This document shows positions 19,308 through 27,071 of a stretch of DNA of 64,000 bases, piece after piece. Under the pieces are notes generated by a model. That model ran no database searches. It saw only the letters and a program-made list of their open reading frames with translations, and had not been told where the DNA came from. The first letter of the stretch is position 1, and each line of letters starts with the position of its first letter. The translations under genes were made by a program, and so were the position numbers. The DNA lies in assembly GCA_964549595.1 (NCBI GenBank), contig CAZJWK010000002.1, forward strand, positions 31,219 to 95,218. The letters are read 5' to 3'. The DNA comes from CAZQQN01 sp964549595 (GTDB lineage: Bacteria > Bacteroidota > Bacteroidia > CAILMK01 > CAYYUA01).

Positions 19308-19622
19308 TCATTTGGTTTCTTCGTTTATCCAATCCAGGAAAGCCTGGTTGCCCCCTTCTAAGGGTAACGTGACAATACAAGGGCAATCGTAACTGTGGAC
19401 TTCCTTTACCTTTTGAATGAGTTCATCGACCAATGTTGCTTTGGTCTTTGCGATGAGCACTACCTCCTTTTCATTCTGGAAATCCCCTTCCCACATGAAC
19501 ATGGATTCCATATTTTCCAGCATGTTAACGCAAGCTACGAGTTTTTCTTTAATCAAAACTTTGCCAACTTCCCTGGCCTCTTCCATGTTTTCAGTGGTAA
19601 TGTAAACAAAGTAATGTTTCAT
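19308..19622 (-). CDS. cutA: CutA1 divalent-ion tolerance protein
   Basis: A 104-residue member of the CutA1 family, very stable trimers of a ferredoxin-like fold linked to copper tolerance in E. coli; the exact biochemical role is unsettled. The order of motifs fits the family: FVYITTENMEEAREVGKVLIKEKLVACVN, then a WEGDF-type segment, then EVHSYDCPCIVTLPLEGGNQAFLDWI. A longer open frame begins at 19775, but the family starts at MKHYFVYI, so ATG 19622 is preferred. It is divergent from pdxH, with about 100 bases between. Confidence 0.9.
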   Translation of the reverse strand: MKHYFVYITTENMEEAREVGKVLIKEKLVACVNMLENMESMFMWEGDFQNEKEVVLIAKTKATLVDELIQKVKEVHSYDCPCIVTLPLEGGNQAFLDWINEETK

Positions 19623-19726
19623 AATTCGGGATTTTATTTTTTCACTGCAAATATCGGGGATTGGTTTGATTATTATAAATGAACAATTCTGTACGACAAG
19701 GTTTAATTTTGAGAAAAATTCAAAAT

Positions 19727-20380
19727 ATGGAAAGTGCAAATCAGGATATTGCCGGGCTCCGTAAAGAATATTCAAAAAAGTCCCTGGATGTTAATCATGT
19801 TAAAGAAGATCCTTTTGAACAATTCAGGGAATGGTTTGATGAGGCGCTCAAATCTGAAGTCCCGGAAGCCAATGCCATGACTTTATCTACGACTGATGAG
19901 GGTGGGAGGCCCTCGGGGCGAATCGTCCTATTGAAAGCGGTTGATGAAAAGGGTTTTGTTTTTTATACAAATTTTCAATCCCGGAAAGGAAAGGAATTGG
20001 AAAATAATCCTTATGCCGCAATCACTTTTTTTTGGGTTGAATTAGAGCGGCAAGTGCGGGTTAGGGGAGCCGTAGAAAAAGTGGATGGTAAGACAGCTGA
20101 TGAATATTTTAGCTCTCGGCCCATTGGCAGTAAGCAGGGTGCTTGGGTTTCCCCGCAGAGCCAACCTATACCGGGCAAGGAAACGCTTTTAGAAAAATTC
20201 CGGGAAGTGCAGGAAACTTACCCCGGGGAAGATATTCCTCGGCCTCCTTACTGGGGTGGATTTAGAGTAATACCGGATGAAATTGAATTTTGGCAGGGAA
20301 GGCCTAATCGCTTACATGACCGTATTTGGTATGGTTTGAGTGAGGAACAGGGTTGGACCTTAAAACGGTTGGCCCCTTAG
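19727..20380 (+). CDS. pdxH: Pyridoxamine 5'-phosphate oxidase
   Basis: FMN enzyme that oxidises pyridoxine or pyridoxamine 5'-phosphate to pyridoxal 5'-phosphate. Family motifs: an IAGLRKEY N-terminus, DPFEQFREWFDEAL, GRPSGRIVLLKAVDEKGFVFYTN, SRKGKELENNPYAA, SSRPIGSKQGAWVSPQSQ, and a C-terminal FWQGRPNRLHDRIW. ATG 19727 gives 217 residues, the usual size. An upstream in-frame ATG at 19679 adds 16 residues that do not look like the family, and a -7-like TAATTTTG (19704-19711) lies inside that extension. It is convergent with the CPBP gene. Confidence 0.95.
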   Translation: MESANQDIAGLRKEYSKKSLDVNHVKEDPFEQFREWFDEALKSEVPEANAMTLSTTDEGGRPSGRIVLLKAVDEKGFVFYTNFQSRKGKELENNPYAAITFFWVELERQVRVRGAVEKVDGKTADEYFSSRPIGSKQGAWVSPQSQPIPGKETLLEKFREVQETYPGEDIPRPPYWGGFRVIPDEIEFWQGRPNRLHDRIWYGLSEEQGWTLKRLAP

Positions 20381-20414
20381 TAAGAAAGCTCCCCCTTAAC
20401 CTAATGAAGCTTCT

Positions 20415-20984
20415 CTATTCTATTTCTTCCTTGGTTTGCTCTTGCTCATGTTGATCTTCAGGCGCAGTTGATTCTGTTGTTTGATGGGTTATCACCCATA
20501 AAAGTCCTATGTCAATGATTGCGTGCGCTACAATAGCAGAATAGATACCCGGGAAACGAAATAAGTAACCTAAACCGGCAGCCACAAACACCATAAAAAT
20601 CCCATAAATAGTTAAATGCCAATCTCTGATGCTTAAATAGCCATGAAGCAAGACAAATAATATGGCAGTAATCCAGATGCCAAGTAAAGGCTGAATAGAG
20701 GCCCTGAATAATAATTCTTCACCTATTCCCGCGCAAAAAGAAATAAAAATAATATCTATGAACCTGAACTGAAAGGGTTTTAAAAACTTAATGAAAAAGC
20801 GCCTGACTTCTTTTAAAATGTCGGACATTATGATACGCCAGGCAAAGAACGATGCTAAAGTTCCGAATCCCAGCCCTATTAAAATTTGCTGCCAGATTGG
20901 CCAGCCCTTAAAAAAAACATGGAACAATGTTACGGTTAAAAAATGATGATGGATTAAGGCTCCTATTGCGGTAAAAATTACCAA
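20415..20984 (-). CDS. CPBP family intramembrane metalloprotease
   Basis: A multi-pass membrane protein of about 190 residues from the CPBP (CAAX/Abi, Rce1-like) glutamate protease family. The metal and catalytic motifs are in order: GIGEELLFRAS (motif 1), FVLLHG (motif 2) and AIVAHAIIDIG (motif 3), each in a hydrophobic segment. The C-terminus is a hydrophilic Glu/Gln-rich tail. Bacterial members act in peptide maturation or bacteriocin self-immunity, but nothing nearby indicates a substrate. The start is uncertain: no ATG is available, TTG 20984 is the first usual start, and the frame stays open for about 24 more codons upstream. Confidence 0.8.
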   Translation of the reverse strand: MVIFTAIGALIHHHFLTVTLFHVFFKGWPIWQQILIGLGFGTLASFFAWRIIMSDILKEVRRFFIKFLKPFQFRFIDIIFISFCAGIGEELLFRASIQPLLGIWITAILFVLLHGYLSIRDWHLTIYGIFMVFVAAGLGYLFRFPGIYSAIVAHAIIDIGLLWVITHQTTESTAPEDQHEQEQTKEEIE

Positions 20985-21189
20985 AGATAGAAATGCCAGG
21001 AAATTTAGCTGTTGTCGTTTAATAATGAGTGGGTTTTGTCCCTACAAAGGTAATGAACTTAACCCTTAAATGTGACTTTTAGAAATCTTAAGGTGCTATT
21101 TTCTCTTATTAATCTTAAGTTTGCTTTTTGTTTTCAAAAAATTAAACCTTTAAATACTTCTACCCTTTAAAAAGGAACCTCGTTTACTT

Positions 21190-22029
21190 ATGCATGGGAT
21201 TTTAAGAAATGCAGTCTGGCGATATGACCTACTGGGGTGGTTGATTGTTATAGTTTTTTTTGGGACATCTGCCTACTTCAATGACAAAAACATGGCACTA
21301 ACCTTTATAGGTGCCATAGGGATAATTGGCCTGATGTTTCTGATCGGACTTTCCGTGGAGTTGCTCATTGAATCCATTAAGCATTTAAAAGGAATAGGGA
21401 CCATTACCGGCCTTCTGACTAATTTTCCCGAGGCACTGGTAGTTATAGTGGGCTTGGTGGACAATGATATTCTGTTTGCTAATTCTACTCCCTTGGGGTC
21501 AAACTTTGCCAATCCTTTGGTCCTGATTTTTGCAGCCTTAATCCTTAGAAATTTAGGGACCATCGCCAAAATTTTTCCTGGCTATACTTTGATTACGTTG
21601 TTTTTTACCCTTTTGGTGGCAAGCACCTTCTTTTTTATCCCGATTGCCTGGTATCCTTATTGGTTAGGCGTCTTATTGATTGGTACGTTAACGCTCTTTT
21701 TCAAAAGGCCTGATGAAATTGATGAGGAAGAAGAGTTCACCGAAAATATCAGTGGTTGGTGGTTTTTTCCATCCACCATAGTACTTGTCATGGCCGGTTA
21801 TTATTTGGATCCTGTGGTGGAATTTGCTTCTGAATCTTCTTCTGCCCCAAAAGGTTTAATTGGTTTTGCTGTATTGTCCATATTATCAAGCTGGCCTGAA
21901 TTCAAGACTATTTTTGCTTTAATAAATCGAAAAAAACAATCTGCCGGTATTCTAAACATTTTGATCAGCAATATTATAAACCTTTGGCTGGCTGGAGCCG
22001 GGGTTGTTTTGTACTGGATTTTCGGATAA
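21190..22029 (+). CDS. Membrane protein of the sodium/calcium exchanger (CaCA) type
   Basis: A 279-residue protein made mostly of hydrophobic helices. Two inverted, internally similar segments resemble the alpha repeats of cation/Ca2+ exchangers. The first is GIGTITGLLTNFPEALVV followed by STPLGSNFANPLVL; the second is GFAVLSILSSWPEFKTIF followed by SAGILNILISNIINLWLA. The acidic residue after Pro in each repeat (NFPEA, SWPEF) corresponds to the ion-binding Glu of the family. A cytosolic acidic loop (DEIDEEEEF) separates the halves. It is shorter than typical YrbG-like antiporters, and ion specificity cannot be told. Confidence 0.65.
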   Translation: MHGILRNAVWRYDLLGWLIVIVFFGTSAYFNDKNMALTFIGAIGIIGLMFLIGLSVELLIESIKHLKGIGTITGLLTNFPEALVVIVGLVDNDILFANSTPLGSNFANPLVLIFAALILRNLGTIAKIFPGYTLITLFFTLLVASTFFFIPIAWYPYWLGVLLIGTLTLFFKRPDEIDEEEEFTENISGWWFFPSTIVLVMAGYYLDPVVEFASESSSAPKGLIGFAVLSILSSWPEFKTIFALINRKKQSAGILNILISNIINLWLAGAGVVLYWIFG

Positions 22030-22057
22030 AAAAAAGGCCGGAATATCCGGCCTTTTT
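22028..22057. terminator. Bidirectional intrinsic terminator
   Basis: GGCCGGA (22036-22042) pairs with TCCGGCC (22046-22052) around a three-base loop, preceded by an A-run and followed by five T. It lies between the convergent exchanger-like gene and gapA, so it can serve both strands. Confidence 0.9.
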
Positions 22058-22090
22058 AAATGGAAAATGATTTCAGTTTAAGAAAATGGG

Positions 22091-23095
22091 TTAGATCACC
22101 TGGCCTAATTTATCCAGTAGTTCTGCCGTCCTTTTTGAATAACCACTTTCGTTGTCATACCAACCGATGATTTTTACGGTGTTGGCGACTTTATCAGTGA
22201 GTTTGGAATCGAAAATACAGGAATGGGTATTACCCAAAATATCACTGGAAACCAGTGGATCTTCTGAGTATTCTAAAATGCCCCTTAAATTGGTCTCAGC
22301 GGCTTCCCGGAATGCGTTATTAATAGCCTCAATGCTTAAATCTTTTTCTAATGTACAAGAAAAATCTGTAGTTGAGCCGGCTATCACAGGTACCCGGTAA
22401 GCCAGTGCGGAAAGTTTCCCTTCAAGATGCGGGAGTACTTTTGTTGTTGCATTGGCAGCACCAGTAGAAGTGGGTATGATGTTTTGGGCTGCAGCCCTTG
22501 CCCTTCTTATATCCTTATGGGGGCCATCCTGTAAACTTTGATCTGCCGTATACGCATGAATGGTAGACATCATGCCTTCCTTGATACCCCCCACATCATC
22601 CAGGATTTTAACCATAGGGGCAAAGCAATTCGTGGTGCAAGAGGCGTTTGATACGATGCTATTGTCATGGGCGATAATGTCGTCATTGACCCCCTGTACT
22701 ACAGTAGGAATGTCTTTGCTTTTTGCCGGTGCGGATAATACAACCTTTTGCGCTCCGGCATCTATGTGTTTCTGCGCATCTTCTTTTTTAAGAAATTTAC
22801 CGGTAGATTCCAGCACCACATCGACCTCGTAATCTTTCCACGGAAGCTCTGCCGGGTCCTTAATGGCTGTAACCACTACTTCCTTTCCCGCTATGTTCAA
22901 ACTGTTTTCCCTGGCTTCTACACTTTTTCCGAATTGCCCCTGGGCAGTATCAAACCTGAGAAGGTGAGCAAGGGTGGCATTGTCTGTCAGGTCATTAATA
23001 GCTACGATTTCAATATTGGGATTTTCCCATAAGTATCTAAAAGTGAGCCTACCGATACGTCCGAAACCATTAATTCCTACTTTAGTTGTCGCCAT
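22091..23095 (-). CDS. gapA: Glyceraldehyde-3-phosphate dehydrogenase
   Basis: Glycolytic enzyme that oxidises and phosphorylates glyceraldehyde-3-phosphate with NAD+. The 334-residue protein shows INGFGRIGRLTFR at the N-terminus, Asp35 in the position that selects NAD over NADP, the catalytic Cys153 in SNASCTTNCFAP, the following His in MMSTIHAYTADQ, and GWYDNESGYS near the C-terminus. A -7-like box lies 32 bases upstream. It is the only gene read leftward from the short gap shared with tRNA-Glu. Confidence 0.97.
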   Translation of the reverse strand: MATTKVGINGFGRIGRLTFRYLWENPNIEIVAINDLTDNATLAHLLRFDTAQGQFGKSVEARENSLNIAGKEVVVTAIKDPAELPWKDYEVDVVLESTGKFLKKEDAQKHIDAGAQKVVLSAPAKSKDIPTVVQGVNDDIIAHDNSIVSNASCTTNCFAPMVKILDDVGGIKEGMMSTIHAYTADQSLQDGPHKDIRRARAAAQNIIPTSTGAANATTKVLPHLEGKLSALAYRVPVIAGSTTDFSCTLEKDLSIEAINNAFREAAETNLRGILEYSEDPLVSSDILGNTHSCIFDSKLTDKVANTVKIIGWYDNESGYSKRTAELLDKLGQVI

Positions 23096-23126
23096 GGTTG
23101 AAATATTTTTGCGTTGTTTATTAGTG

Positions 23127-23134
23127 CAAAGTTA
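23127..23134 (-). promoter_or_regulatory. Candidate -7 box for gapA
   Basis: Read on the minus strand this is TAACTTTG, a match to TAnnTTTG, 32 bases before the gapA ATG. The -33 box is not recognisable. Confidence 0.4.
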
Positions 23135-23154
23135 ATTAAAAATTGGCTGGGTTT

Positions 23155-23184
23155 TTTGAAAATTAAGAAATCAAATTACCTTTG
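23155..23184 (+). promoter_or_regulatory. Promoter for tRNA-Glu
   Basis: TTTG (23155-23158), an 18-base spacer, and TACCTTTG (23177-23184) form a complete Bacteroidota -33/-7 promoter. The tRNA begins about 50 bases downstream. Confidence 0.6.
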
Positions 23185-23236
23185 CACCCGTTAATCGGAA
23201 GCATTTTTGATTAAAGATTCTTTTGAATTCCCATCT

Positions 23237-23311
23237 GGCCCGTTCGTCTAAAGGTTAGGACGCCAGGTTTTCAACCTGGAAATAGGGGTTCAATTCCCCT
23301 ACGGGCTACCA
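23237..23311 (+). tRNA. tRNA-Glu (anticodon TTC), CCA encoded
   Basis: The cloverleaf is complete. The acceptor GGCCCGT pairs with ACGGGCT; the D arm contains GTCT...GGAC; the anticodon stem CCAGG/CCTGG encloses TTTTCAA, giving anticodon TTC; the T arm is AGGGG/CCCCT around TTCAATT. A discriminator A and an encoded CCA follow (23308-23311). It is followed by a hairpin terminator and by the remains of an integrative element. Confidence 0.96.
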
Positions 23312-23325
23312 TCAATATCATTAAG

Positions 23326-23358
23326 CCCTTGTTTTGCAGCAATTTACAAGGGTTTTTT
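23326..23358 (+). terminator. Terminator after tRNA-Glu
   Basis: CCCTTGT (23326-23332) pairs with ACAAGGG (23346-23352) and is followed directly by six T. Confidence 0.75.
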
Positions 23359-23627
23359 GTTTTTAGGGGACGGCATAGGGGACGGTTTTTCAAAATTACT
23401 ACGTTTCTTTAGCCTTACCCTTATTTCGATTCATCTTTCCTGGAAAAATTCGATAACTGCTTTACCCTTACCGGAAACATTATCTCCACGTTTTTCTTAC
23501 CATTCCCTGGAGTTTCCTTAAAAATTATCCTCGGCTAATTGTATAATTAGCACTGGCAGGGATTCTGTAGGCCAACAAGGTGCAATCCCGCTTTTTTCAG
23601 AATTTCAGGAAATTTCTTCAAAAAATT

Positions 23628-23690
23628 AGGTGTGCCACGAGTTTCTTTATTCCATTGGTTACTTCTTGCCCTGATAATCGTGGCACACCT
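23628..23690. repeat. Perfect 13-base inverted repeat
   Basis: AGGTGTGCCACGA (23628-23640) and TCGTGGCACACCT (23678-23690) are exact inverses, 37 bases apart. No T-run follows, so this is not an intrinsic terminator. It could be the ends of a small degraded insertion or a protein-binding site. Confidence 0.65.
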
Positions 23691-23992
23691 GAGTAAACTG
23701 ACCAGCCAAAACTACCACCAAAAGAAAATTTCCAGCCATCCTCGAATTTCGACTGGATTTTGGGGAAACTCCAGTACCATTCCAAATTTTTGAAAAGCAA
23801 TAGAATTATTTCATTTGATAGAAAAAAATGGGATTGTTCAAAAAAGTGTGTCATTTGATCCACCCAACCCCCCGAAGGCTTTAAGCCGAAGGGAGGCTGG
23901 ACGTGTGTTGCTCTTTATTCGAGGTACTTTTCATACCGCTCTCCAAATTGCTCTTTTTGTTAAAAAATTTTCTGTCCCAATATTGTCCCATT

Positions 23993-24187
23993 CTATTTAT
24001 CCTGAATATGTTCCTTTCCTAATTATGCAATATCAGAAAATCTCAAGCCGGTTTGGCAGGACAAGTAAAAAATATCCCAGGCCTTCTCAACCCTTTTATG
24101 ATTGTTTAGGTCTAATTCATAAAGCCTTTGTAGCTCCTCGTTATTCAGGTAGATAACTTCTTTTTCAACATCCCTTGTTTTAAATTC
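23993..24187 (-). pseudogene. Tyrosine recombinase (phage-type integrase) fragment
   Basis: Read on the minus strand from 24187, about 54 codons encode a segment typical of the start of the catalytic domain of Bacteroidota integrases. It contains EKEVIYLNNEELQRLYELDL, then HKRVEKAWDIFYLSC, then TGLRFSDIA with the first catalytic Arg in TGLR. A stop (TAA, probably from CAA) follows at 24023-24025. The same frame then continues with LGKEHIQDK, as expected after SDIA, before a second stop. The N-terminal arm-binding region and the rest of the catalytic domain are missing. It is a dead remnant of an integrase oriented towards the tRNA. Confidence 0.75.
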
Positions 24188-24203
24188 TTAAAGATACTAA
24201 ATT

Positions 24204-24614
24204 TTAATCCAAAAAACGTCCTTGTAAATCCGGAGTTGGTACCATGCAAGATTCCCTTTTTCCGAACCACTGATACCGGTAACGGGCAATAACGTCATAA
24301 AATAAGTCTCTTATGAATGGAGGGATCAATATGAGAGGGAAAATTAATTTTAGGGATCCGCCTAATATTTTGGCAATCTTGAGTACTGCGGTTGATTTAA
24401 CAAAAACTTCATCATTGTGAACCAAAATAAGGGAATCAATATTTTGTTGAATGGTTTCTGGAATCACTTCTTTGGCATAATGGGAATTTAATGGCGCCAA
24501 TAAAAAGATTCCCCTGGGATCCTGGTTTATGATCCATTGAACGGCTTTATTGCAGAGGTTACAATAACCATCAAAGAAAATAACAGGTTGGTTATTTCGT
24601 TTTTTTATGTTCAT
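24204..24614 (-). CDS. DCC family thiol-disulfide oxidoreductase-like protein (DUF393)
   Basis: A 136-residue protein of the DCC/YuxK family, named after its Asp-Cys-Cys signature. Here that is FFDGYCNLCN with Asp15, Cys18 and Cys21. The family is predicted to be thioredoxin-like, and its substrates are unknown. No signal peptide is seen, so a cytoplasmic place is likely. The protein continues normally to LQGRFLD; the gene stops right at the edge of the decayed element. It is read alone on the minus strand and divergently from the TonB receptor gene. Confidence 0.85.
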   Translation of the reverse strand: MNIKKRNNQPVIFFDGYCNLCNKAVQWIINQDPRGIFLLAPLNSHYAKEVIPETIQQNIDSLILVHNDEVFVKSTAVLKIAKILGGSLKLIFPLILIPPFIRDLFYDVIARYRYQWFGKRESCMVPTPDLQGRFLD

Positions 24615-24709
24615 AAAAACTTTGATTAATCAAATTTGTTTATCTAAAGTCATTCAGTTTTAGGCAACGGATCCAAAAAGCCTTTGACCACGTAAAATGA
24701 AATTACCCC

Positions 24710-27055
24710 ATGATTAAAAACCTGATCTTTTCCCTGATTTTAATGGGCTCCTTTTGTCCTTCCAATGCCCAACAAACTTATACATTAAGTGGTTACATCA
24801 AGGATAAAGAGACCGGTGAAAACCTGAGTGATGCGAATATAAAGATTAAAAGTAGTGGGGAGGGTACCGTAAGTAACGATTACGGGTTTTATTCTATTAG
24901 CCTTCCAAAAGGGGATTATGAAGTATTATATTCTTATGTTGGTTATTCAGTGGAGAAGAAAACCATTACCCTCAATGAGGATAAGCGGTTGAATATTTCA
25001 TTAGCCCCCAAAGCCATAAGTGGTGAAACCGTTGAAATAAAAGGTGAAAAACCGGATGCTAATGTTGAAAATGTAGAGATAGGTTCTGAATCTTTAGAGA
25101 TCGAAAAGGTTGAGAAAATGCCCGCTTTAATGGGGGAAGTGGATATTTTGAAAACCCTTCAGCTTTTGCCGGGTGTTCAATCAGCCGGAGAAGGCAGTTC
25201 AGGATTTCGTGTCAGAGGCGGTGGCCCCAATCAAAACCTGGTATTGCTGGATGAAGCAGTGGTTTACAATACCGGTCATTTGTTTGGTTTCTTTTCAGTG
25301 TTTAATTCGGACGCCATCAATAATACCAAGCTTTTAAAAGGGGGAATACCCGCTAAATATGGTGGCCGGCTTTCTTCAGTGGTGGATGTTTCAATGAAGG
25401 AGGGTAACACCAAGGAATTCAAAGCAGAAGGGGGCGTAGGATTAATATCTTCTAAACTCACTATGGAGGGTCCTATTGATGAAGGGAATGGTTCTTTCAT
25501 GGTTTCCGGTAGGCGAACGTATATTGATGTGTTAACCAAGCCTTTTATTCGGGGAACTGAGTTTGAAGGAAATTCCTACTATTTCTATGATTTGAATGCA
25601 AAAGCCAATTACCGTTTTTCGGATAAAGACCGGGTATTTCTAAGCGGCTATTTTGGCAGGGACGTTTTCGAATTCAATAGCAGTTCCAGCGATTTTGGGG
25701 TTAATATGCCCTGGGGTAATGCCACGGCTACCCTTCGGTGGAATCATCTTTTTAGTGATAAATTATTTATGAATGCTTCTGCTGTCTATAATGAATACGA
25801 TTTTGAGATAGGATTAAACCAGGAAAACTGGGATTTTAGTTTGTTTTCGGGGATTAAGGATTGGAATTTTAAAACGGATTTTACCTGGTATCCGGGCCCT
25901 AAACACACTGTAAAATTCGGATCTAATTATACTTATCATACTTTTATACCAAGTACGGCATCCGGTGAGTCCAGTGAAGGGGTTGAAATCCAGACAGACC
26001 AGGTAAAAAGGAAATTTGCCCATGAGGGGGCTTTATATATACAGGACGAATTCGAACTATCCGAAAAATGGCGGCTAAATGGAGGGTTGAGGTTTTCTGT
26101 TTTTCACCAGGTTGGTCCTTACAGATATTACAAAGATGGCGAGCTGATTAAAAAATATTCGGATGGGGAAGGGGTTAAAACGTACACAGGTTTTGAACCG
26201 AGAATTAAAGCTCGCTACAAGATTAATGAGAAATCTTCCTTAAAAGCCTCATTTTCCCGGACTAAGCAATACATTCATTTGGTCTCGAATTCAGGAACCA
26301 CGTTACCTACTGATGTTTGGGTACCCAGCACCAAAAATGTAAAGCCGGAAAAAGCCAATCAATATTCAGGCGGGTATTTCCGTAATTTTAATGATAACAT
26401 GTTCGAAACTTCCCTCCAGGTTTATTACAGGAAAATGGACAACCAAATAGAATATGGCAATGGCTATCAACCTGAGTTAGGCCGCCAGTTGGAAAGGGAT
26501 TTCGTTTATGGGTTAGGAGAATCATTCGGGGCTGAACTCTATGTGAAGAAACGGAAAGGGGATTTTACCGGATGGATTAGTTACACCTTGTCTAAAACCA
26601 CCCGCTTTTTTGAGGATTTAAGGACTGAAGTTTTCCCTTCCCAATACGACCGCAGGCATGATTTATCAGTGGTCGGTAATTATGAAATCGGTGACAGATG
26701 GACCATAAGCACCACCTTTGTTTACGGTACCGGTCAGGCTACCACTATTCCTATCAGGCGAACATTAATCGAAGGCAGTGTACATAATTTCTATGGTAAA
26801 AGAAATAATTATCGCCTGGAACCTTATCACCGGCTTGATCTATCTGTCACTTTAGGGCCCAAAAACCCTGAAGAGAAAAAATTTCACTCATCTTGGGTTT
26901 TTTCCGTTTACAATGTTTACAATAAGAAGAATCCTTTTTTTCTATACTTTGAAAATGAAGGAAACTTGCTGGCTGGTTCATTGAATACCCAGGCCAAGAA
27001 AGTCTCTTTGTTCCCTATATTGCCATCGATAAGGTGGAATTTCAAATTCAATTAA
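24710..27055 (+). CDS. TonB-dependent outer-membrane receptor with carboxypeptidase-like N-terminal domain
   Basis: A 781-residue outer-membrane receptor. A signal peptide ending near SNAQ is followed by a CarboxypepD_reg-like beta-sandwich (about 24-97). Next comes the plug domain (about 120-230, with ILKTLQLLPGVQSAGEGSSG and FRVRGGGPNQNLVLLDEAVV), then a beta-barrel ending in an aromatic C-terminal strand. It imports a substrate with energy from TonB/ExbB. The substrate is unknown. There is no SusD homologue; the gene 16 bases downstream encodes a DUF4249 lipoprotein instead, which is a recurrent partner of this receptor subtype. No Fur-, B12- or TPP-type control element was noticed upstream. 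Confidence 0.9.
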   Translation: MIKNLIFSLILMGSFCPSNAQQTYTLSGYIKDKETGENLSDANIKIKSSGEGTVSNDYGFYSISLPKGDYEVLYSYVGYSVEKKTITLNEDKRLNISLAPKAISGETVEIKGEKPDANVENVEIGSESLEIEKVEKMPALMGEVDILKTLQLLPGVQSAGEGSSGFRVRGGGPNQNLVLLDEAVVYNTGHLFGFFSVFNSDAINNTKLLKGGIPAKYGGRLSSVVDVSMKEGNTKEFKAEGGVGLISSKLTMEGPIDEGNGSFMVSGRRTYIDVLTKPFIRGTEFEGNSYYFYDLNAKANYRFSDKDRVFLSGYFGRDVFEFNSSSSDFGVNMPWGNATATLRWNHLFSDKLFMNASAVYNEYDFEIGLNQENWDFSLFSGIKDWNFKTDFTWYPGPKHTVKFGSNYTYHTFIPSTASGESSEGVEIQTDQVKRKFAHEGALYIQDEFELSEKWRLNGGLRFSVFHQVGPYRYYKDGELIKKYSDGEGVKTYTGFEPRIKARYKINEKSSLKASFSRTKQYIHLVSNSGTTLPTDVWVPSTKNVKPEKANQYSGGYFRNFNDNMFETSLQVYYRKMDNQIEYGNGYQPELGRQLERDFVYGLGESFGAELYVKKRKGDFTGWISYTLSKTTRFFEDLRTEVFPSQYDRRHDLSVVGNYEIGDRWTISTTFVYGTGQATTIPIRRTLIEGSVHNFYGKRNNYRLEPYHRLDLSVTLGPKNPEEKKFHSSWVFSVYNVYNKKNPFFLYFENEGNLLAGSLNTQAKKVSLFPILPSIRWNFKFN

Positions 27056-27071
27056 AAGACTGCCCTGTGCT

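Larger units (their letters stand above)
23363..24203. mobile_element. Decayed integrative element at the tRNA-Glu 3' side
   Basis: About 840 bases with no intact gene, bounded by tRNA-Glu and the DCC gene. The stretch holds a broken tyrosine recombinase fragment on the minus strand, doubled GGGGAC-type motifs at both ends (TAGGGGACGG at 23364 and 23376; TGTCCCA at 23973 and 23984), a 13-base inverted repeat, and a hairpin GCTAATT-GTAT-AATTAGC (23534-23551). A tRNA gene next to integrase debris is the usual scar of an integrative element or prophage. No second att copy of the tRNA 3' end was found in the window. Confidence 0.6.

Noticed and set aside
19623..19775. N-terminal extension of CutA
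   Set aside because: The extra 51 codons do not match the family and would overlap the pdxH upstream region and start; ATG 19622 gives the normal CutA length.
20415..20984. CPBP protease as part of a bacteriocin or abortive-infection system
   Set aside because: No bacteriocin-like small peptide, transporter or toxin gene lies beside it; the neighbours are pdxH and an ion exchanger-like gene.
23815..24156. A 113-codon plus-strand frame in the decayed element
   Set aside because: It is antisense to the recognisable integrase fragment and has no protein-like pattern of its own.
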